A stretch of DNA of 7,220 nucleotides from Dehalococcoidia bacterium (lineage in GTDB: Bacteria > Chloroflexota > Dehalococcoidia > Lucifugimonadales > UBA3495). Shown here in pieces: positions 3,872-7,220 of this stretch. Position 1 is the first letter of the stretch, and each line of letters begins with the position of its first letter. The notes beneath the pieces are model-generated. The model had not been told where the DNA came from. It searched no databases and saw nothing but the letters and a program-made list of their open reading frames with translations. The stretch lies in contig JAJDXU010000091.1 in the NCBI GenBank assembly GCA_022823105.1, forward strand, positions 1-7,220, read 5' to 3'. Position numbers and translations under genes: made by a program.

Positions 3872-5227
3872 ATGGAATCCCAGGACATCCTCCAACTCGC
3901 CCGCGACGCCGGCGTCCGGCTGGTCATGTTCGCCTACTGCGACAACAGCGGCATCATCCGCGGCAAGGCCACCCACGTCTCCGGCCTCGAACGCCGCCTC
4001 GCCTCGGGCATCGGCGTCACCACCGCCATGCAGGCCATGGGCGACATGGATCGTCTACAGGTGATGGACGGCATGGGACCCGTCGGCGAGTTTCGCATGG
4101 TCCCCGACCTCGATACCTTCACCGTCCTGCCCTACGCCCCCGGCCGCGCCCTCGTCCTGGTGGACATGATCACCATGGATCGGCAACCCTGGGACGCCTG
4201 CCCACGCCACTTCCTCAAACGCATGCTGGCAAAAGCGCACGCGATGGGCATCACCTTCCAGGCCGCCTTCGAGCCCGAGTGGTACCTGGCCCGTCGCGAA
4301 GGCGACTCGTTCATCCCCATGGACGAGAGCCTGGACAACTCCACCCTCGGCGCATCCATGGCCCGCGAAGTCGTTGACGACGTGGTGGACGCATTGGAAG
4401 CCCAGGGCCTGCAGCTTGAGCAGTACCACACCGAGGTCGGCCACGGCCAGCAGGAACTCAGCATCACCCACGCCGACGCCCTCCGCGCCGCCGACAACCA
4501 CATCATCTACCGCGAAACGGTCCGCAACGTCGCCTGGAACCACGGCTGGCTCGCCTCCTTCGCCCCCAAGCCCTTCCCGGACCAGGCCGGCAACGGCAAC
4601 CATACCCACATCAGCGCCTGGGACACCGCCGGCCAGCGCAACCTGTTCTACAATCCCGACGACCCGATGCAGCTCAGCGAACTGGCCTACCACTTCATCG
4701 CCGGCATCATGGAGCACCTGCCCGGTTTGACCGCCCTCACGTCCCCCAGCATGAACAGCTACCGCCGCATATCCCCCGGCTCCTGGAGCACCGCCTACAT
4801 CTGCTACGGGCCCGATAACCGCGAGGCTGCCCTGCGCATACCGTCCCGGTTCTGGGGCACCGAGATGGCGTCCACCAACCTCGAATACCGACCCGCCGAT
4901 TCCAGCTCCAATCCCTACCTCGCTCTGGGCGCCATCATCGCCGCCGGCCTCGACGGCATCCAACGCGGCCAGATGCCCGCCGCCGGCCTCCGCATCGACA
5001 CGGACCCGGCTCGGCTCGCTCCCGACGAATTGGCGGCTCTCGGCATACGTCGACTGCCCTCGACACTCCTGGAAGCCATCCACGCACTGGAGGCCGACGC
5101 CACCCTCACCGATGCCTTGGGCCCTTTGCTGACGAACTCCTGCCTCACCGTGCGCAAGGCGGATTGGGAACTCTTCTCCCAGCACGACGCCGACTTTGAA
5201 ATCCGCCACCACTTCTACAAATTCTGA
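3872..5227 (+). CDS. Glutamine synthetase family protein (GSIII/GlnT- or gamma-glutamyl-amine-ligase-like)
   Basis: This 451-residue protein is a full-length member of the glutamine synthetase family, which joins glutamate to ammonia or an amine using ATP in the cytoplasm. The N-terminal beta-grasp part (about 1-105) contains CDNSGIIRGKA (23-33). The catalytic part shows the metal-binding FEPEWY (Glu134, Glu136), HTEVGHGQQEL (Glu188, Glu195), the ATP/glutamate site GNGNHTHIS (His244), NSYRRISPGSW (Arg299), DNREAALRIPS (Arg317, Arg322) and LEYRPADSSSNPYLALGA (Glu338, Arg340). The NLYDLP adenylylation site of type I enzymes is absent; that position reads IRRLPSTLLEAI. This places it among the GlnT/GmaS/PuuA-like relatives rather than the main GlnA, so ammonia may not be the acceptor. 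ATG 3872 follows AAGGTG with 5-base spacing. glyA lies 255 bases downstream on the same strand. Substrate assignment is open. Confidence 0.9.
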   Translation: MESQDILQLARDAGVRLVMFAYCDNSGIIRGKATHVSGLERRLASGIGVTTAMQAMGDMDRLQVMDGMGPVGEFRMVPDLDTFTVLPYAPGRALVLVDMITMDRQPWDACPRHFLKRMLAKAHAMGITFQAAFEPEWYLARREGDSFIPMDESLDNSTLGASMAREVVDDVVDALEAQGLQLEQYHTEVGHGQQELSITHADALRAADNHIIYRETVRNVAWNHGWLASFAPKPFPDQAGNGNHTHISAWDTAGQRNLFYNPDDPMQLSELAYHFIAGIMEHLPGLTALTSPSMNSYRRISPGSWSTAYICYGPDNREAALRIPSRFWGTEMASTNLEYRPADSSSNPYLALGAIIAAGLDGIQRGQMPAAGLRIDTDPARLAPDELAALGIRRLPSTLLEAIHALEADATLTDALGPLLTNSCLTVRKADWELFSQHDADFEIRHHFYKF

Positions 5228-5321
5228 AGGCGATTCGCGTCATTGCGTCGATTTGTTATCATATATCTACGCAATACACCCATCATTGCTGTCGGACTTC
5301 CGTCTGACCATCAGGCAATCC

Positions 5322-5350
5322 GCTCATGGTGAGCCTGTCGAACCATGAGC
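5322..5350. repeat. Dispersed intergenic palindrome GCTCATGG...CCATGAGC
   Basis: GCTCATGG (5322-5329) and CCATGAGC (5343-5350) form a perfect 8-bp stem around the 13-base loop TGAGCCTGTCGAA. The loop and right arm, GCCTGTCGAACCATGAGC, are the wording of a small palindromic repeat met between genes in many GC-rich bacteria. Here it lies in the region ahead of glyA and would be in its leader if transcription starts near 5270. Confidence 0.65.
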
Positions 5351-5360
5351 CGCCCGCGGT

Positions 5361-5429
5361 TTGGAGACTTTACAACCGAAGCGCCAACCTCGGGCCGCCG
5401 CTGAAACTCCAATGCCGTCCGGGTCACGG
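5361..5429 (+). promoter_or_regulatory. Possibly structured leader upstream of glyA
   Basis: TTGGAG (5361-5366) pairs with CTCCAA (5407-5412), and inside it AGCG (5380-5383) pairs with CGCT (5399-5402). A further short stem CCGT (5415-5418)/ACGG (5426-5429) follows. Nested stems 54 bases ahead of a glycine/folate gene are where a riboswitch would sit, but I do not recognise the conserved core of the glycine, THF or SAM classes. An AT-rich patch TTATCATATAT (5256-5266) could hold the -10 box, without a convincing -35. Confidence 0.25.
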
Positions 5430-5482
5430 AGCCCCGCCGCGCGCGCAACCATCATCGACCCCATATCAGGAGATACCTCAAC

Positions 5483-6733
5483 ATGACCACCATCCTCGAC
5501 CGCATTGATCCCGCCGTCGCCGCTGCCATCGAGAACGAGAACCGCCGCCAGCGCGACTCCATCGTCCTCATCGCATCCGAAAACTACGCCAGCAAGGCGG
5601 TGCTCGAAGCCCAGGCGCAGCTGATGAACAACAAGTACGCCGAGGGCTACCCGGGCCGGCGATACTACGGCGGCTGCGAGTTCGTTGACGTGGTCGAAAC
5701 CCTGGCCATCGACCGGGCGAAGGAACTGTTCGGCGCAGAGCACGCCAACGTCCAGGCCCACAGCGGCGCCCAAGCCAACATGGCCGCCTACTTCGCCGTC
5801 CTCGAGCCCGGCGACACCGTGCTCGGCATGCAGCTCGACATGGGCGGCCACCTCACCCACGGCGCCAGCGTCAACTTCTCCGGCAACCTCTACCAGTTCG
5901 TCCCCTACGGCGTCGACCCCGATACCGAAACCATCGACTACGATCAGGTCGAGCGTCTCGCCAGGGAGCACAACCCCAGGCTCATCGTCGCCGGCTGCAG
6001 CAGCTACTCGCGCATCCTCGACTTCCCTCGCTTCCGCGCCATCGCCGATTCCGTCGGCGCCCTGCTCATGGTGGACATGGCCCACATCTCCGGCCTCATC
6101 GCCGGCGGCGCTCACCCCTCGCCGTTCCCCCACGCCCAGATCGTCACCTCCACTACGCAGAAAACCCTGCGCGGTCCCCGCGGCGGCATGATCCTCACCG
6201 AGCAGGAACTCGCCCGCAAGGTCGATTTCGCCGTGTTCCCCTACATGCAGGGCGGCCCGTTCATGCACGTCATCGCGGCCAAGGCCGTCTGCTTCGGCGA
6301 GGCCCTCCAGCCCGACTTCGCCCGCTACGCCCATCAGGTCGTCGCCAACGCCCAGGTGATGGCTCAGGAACTCTCCGAAGCCGGTGTCCGTCTCGTCGCC
6401 GGCGGCACCGACAACCACCTCATGCTCGTCGACCTCACTCCTCTCGGCATCACCGGCCGCCAGGCCGAACGCGCCCTGGAATCCGTCGACATCGTCGCCA
6501 ACAAGAACGCCATCCCCTACGACCAGCTGCCCCCGCGCACCGCGTCCGGCGTCCGCCTGGGCACCCCGGCCATCACCAGCCGCGGCATGACCGAGGAAGA
6601 CACCCGCCAGGTCGCCAGGCTAATCGTCCGCGCCCTCGGCAGTATCGGCGACGAACCCGCGTTGTCCTCAATCCGCGACGACGTCCGCCACCTCAGCAAC
6701 CGCTTCCCCGTCCCCGGGTTGGACGAAGGGTAA
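5483..6733 (+). CDS. glyA: Serine hydroxymethyltransferase
   Basis: This PLP enzyme of the cytoplasm converts serine and tetrahydrofolate to glycine and 5,10-methylene-tetrahydrofolate, the main one-carbon source. The 416-residue length is normal. Landmarks are LIASENY (29-35), NKYAEGYPGRRYYGGCEFVD (50-69), PHSG-type AHSGAQAN (92-99), GGHLTHG (121-127), VDMAHISGLIAGG (197-209), the PLP lysine Lys227 in TSTTQKTLRGPRGG, GGTDNHL (307-313), and SGVRLGTPAIT (355-365) with the substrate-carboxylate Arg358. In place of the usual THK the sequence has TQK (Gln226), the one odd residue in the active site. The protein ends VRHLSNRFPVPGL, complete for the family. ATG 5483 follows AGGAGA (5468-5473) at 9-base spacing. 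Third positions are almost always C or G. The gene converges with the dCTP-deaminase-like gene on the other strand. Confidence 0.97.
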   Translation: MTTILDRIDPAVAAAIENENRRQRDSIVLIASENYASKAVLEAQAQLMNNKYAEGYPGRRYYGGCEFVDVVETLAIDRAKELFGAEHANVQAHSGAQANMAAYFAVLEPGDTVLGMQLDMGGHLTHGASVNFSGNLYQFVPYGVDPDTETIDYDQVERLAREHNPRLIVAGCSSYSRILDFPRFRAIADSVGALLMVDMAHISGLIAGGAHPSPFPHAQIVTSTTQKTLRGPRGGMILTEQELARKVDFAVFPYMQGGPFMHVIAAKAVCFGEALQPDFARYAHQVVANAQVMAQELSEAGVRLVAGGTDNHLMLVDLTPLGITGRQAERALESVDIVANKNAIPYDQLPPRTASGVRLGTPAITSRGMTEEDTRQVARLIVRALGSIGDEPALSSIRDDVRHLSNRFPVPGLDEG

Positions 6734-6742
6734 GTCCGAGTG

Positions 6743-6825
6743 AGCCATCCTATTTGAAAGCACATAACCACACGATGGCTAACAAAGAGCCCGGTAAGGG
6801 ACCATAGAGCCAATGTTGAATTGGC
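6743..6825. terminator. Two inverted repeats between the convergent genes, weak terminator candidates
   Basis: AGCCATC (6743-6749)/GATGGCT (6774-6780) makes a 7-bp stem with a long 24-base loop, starting 9 bases after the glyA stop. GCCAAT (6809-6814)/ATTGGC (6820-6825) makes a 6-bp stem with the 5-base loop GTTGA, about 50 bases beyond the other gene's stop. Neither has a run of T on either strand. Their place between convergent stops fits bidirectional termination, but sequence support is thin. Confidence 0.3.
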
Positions 6826-6875
6826 AGCGCTTTAGGACGGTTCGTTTGCAACGAGACTGGGGATATGCGCTGCGG

Positions 6876-7220
6876 CTAACTTTGGCTTTGCTTTTGAAAC
6901 AAACTGTCGAGATCTATCGTTGATGGACTGCCTAGTCTTTCGATCACGAGCTGGCAAATGCGTTGTTCCGGATAAACGAGACAAGGGTATGGTCCATTAT
7001 GTGATATTTCCAGACGCAATTGACCCTCGAACGTCGCATGAACAGTAGGTGCAGTTTGATGGATCGATATTCCCAATCGCGCCAACGAACTGCGCCCTTC
7101 GACCCTCGCAGCGAGGTAGTTTGGCATCGTGATGTACTCGAGAGTGTATGCCAAAACGAACTGGTTAGGATCCAGTTGAAAATGCTCCCCTTGTGCCCTA
7201 GTCTCGGTAGTACCCAGAGT
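6876..7220 (-). CDS. dcd: dCTP deaminase-like protein, C-terminal part (partial, 5' end outside window)
   Basis: On the - strand the frame is open from the window edge (7220) to the TAG at 6876-6878, giving 114 visible residues; it has no start inside the window. The sequence is that of the dCTP deaminase/dUTPase fold that deaminates dCTP to dUTP for thymidylate synthesis. It contains FVLAYTLEYITMP (21-33), ARVEGRSSLARLG (38-50), a TAPTVHATF loop (56-64), GQLRLEIS (66-73) and RICQLVIERL (87-96). Ser44, Arg48 and Glu71 fall where E. coli Dcd has catalytic Ser111, Arg115 and Glu138, with the same 23-residue Arg-to-Glu spacing. The loop differs from the HRIDPGW wording of E. coli. GC content and third positions are clearly lower than in glyA, suggesting transfer. 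It could instead be a divergent Dcd-like protein of a mobile or phage-derived region. Confidence 0.85.
   Translation of the reverse strand, partial: TLGTTETRAQGEHFQLDPNQFVLAYTLEYITMPNYLAARVEGRSSLARLGISIHQTAPTVHATFEGQLRLEISHNGPYPCLVYPEQRICQLVIERLGSPSTIDLDSLFQKQSQS

Noticed and set aside
4055..5212. A 385-residue - strand reading frame opposite the ligase gene
   Set aside because: It is Val/Gly/Ala-rich mirror translation of a GC-rich gene whose + strand product has all family motifs.
5324..6418. A 364-residue - strand reading frame opposite glyA
   Set aside because: Mirror frame of a well-supported SHMT; composition is the usual Gly/Val/Asp-rich shadow.

Overview
The window looks like a chromosomal stretch of a GC-rich bacterium. 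The long genes carry C or G at almost every third codon position, and the gene content is ordinary housekeeping mixed with small accessory genes. This content (a class IIb tRNA ligase, a xanthine-dehydrogenase-type iron-sulfur subunit, a DUF3500 protein, a glutamine-synthetase relative, glyA) and the CCGGC-GAAA-GCCGG intergenic palindromes would fit Chloroflexota of the Dehalococcoidia/SAR202 type. That placement is an inference from general familiarity, not from any marker gene.

Left part (1-1070): the last 82 codons of asnS (asparaginyl-tRNA synthetase) end at 251 and are followed by a small terminator-like hairpin. About 820 bases without a convincing gene follow. They hold three tandem copies of a 44-bp palindromic repeat (397-528) and a very C-rich, G-poor stretch (about 718-1010). 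The complement of that stretch contains a textbook four-run G-quadruplex motif (916-942).

Middle part (1071-3061), all on the + strand: a 110-residue protein of unknown function; a 159-residue protein with all eight cysteines of the two [2Fe-2S] clusters of the CoxS/XdhC-type small subunit, but without its molybdenum and FAD partners nearby; and a 335-residue DUF3500 protein. The DUF3500 gene seems to have its own promoter, whose perfect TTGACA box overlaps the stop codon of the iron-sulfur gene.

Accessory cassette (3091-3824): a toxin-first toxin-antitoxin pair of the HI1419/HI1420 (TIGR02683/TIGR02684) type, lying between two almost identical hairpins with GGGGAGCGG/CCGCTCCCC arms. The antitoxin keeps the family's N-terminal half, but its C-terminal half does not look like the usual helix-turn-helix.

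Right part (3872-7220): a 451-residue glutamine-synthetase-family ligase of uncertain substrate and glyA (serine hydroxymethyltransferase), separated by a 255-base region with a dispersed palindrome and a possibly structured leader. The SHMT has Gln in place of the usual His just before its PLP lysine. Convergent to glyA, on the - strand, is the C-terminal part of a dCTP-deaminase-like protein that runs off the window and has clearly lower GC. Nitrogen assimilation (ligase) and one-carbon/glycine metabolism (SHMT) could be linked, for example through methylated amines, but nothing in the window proves this.
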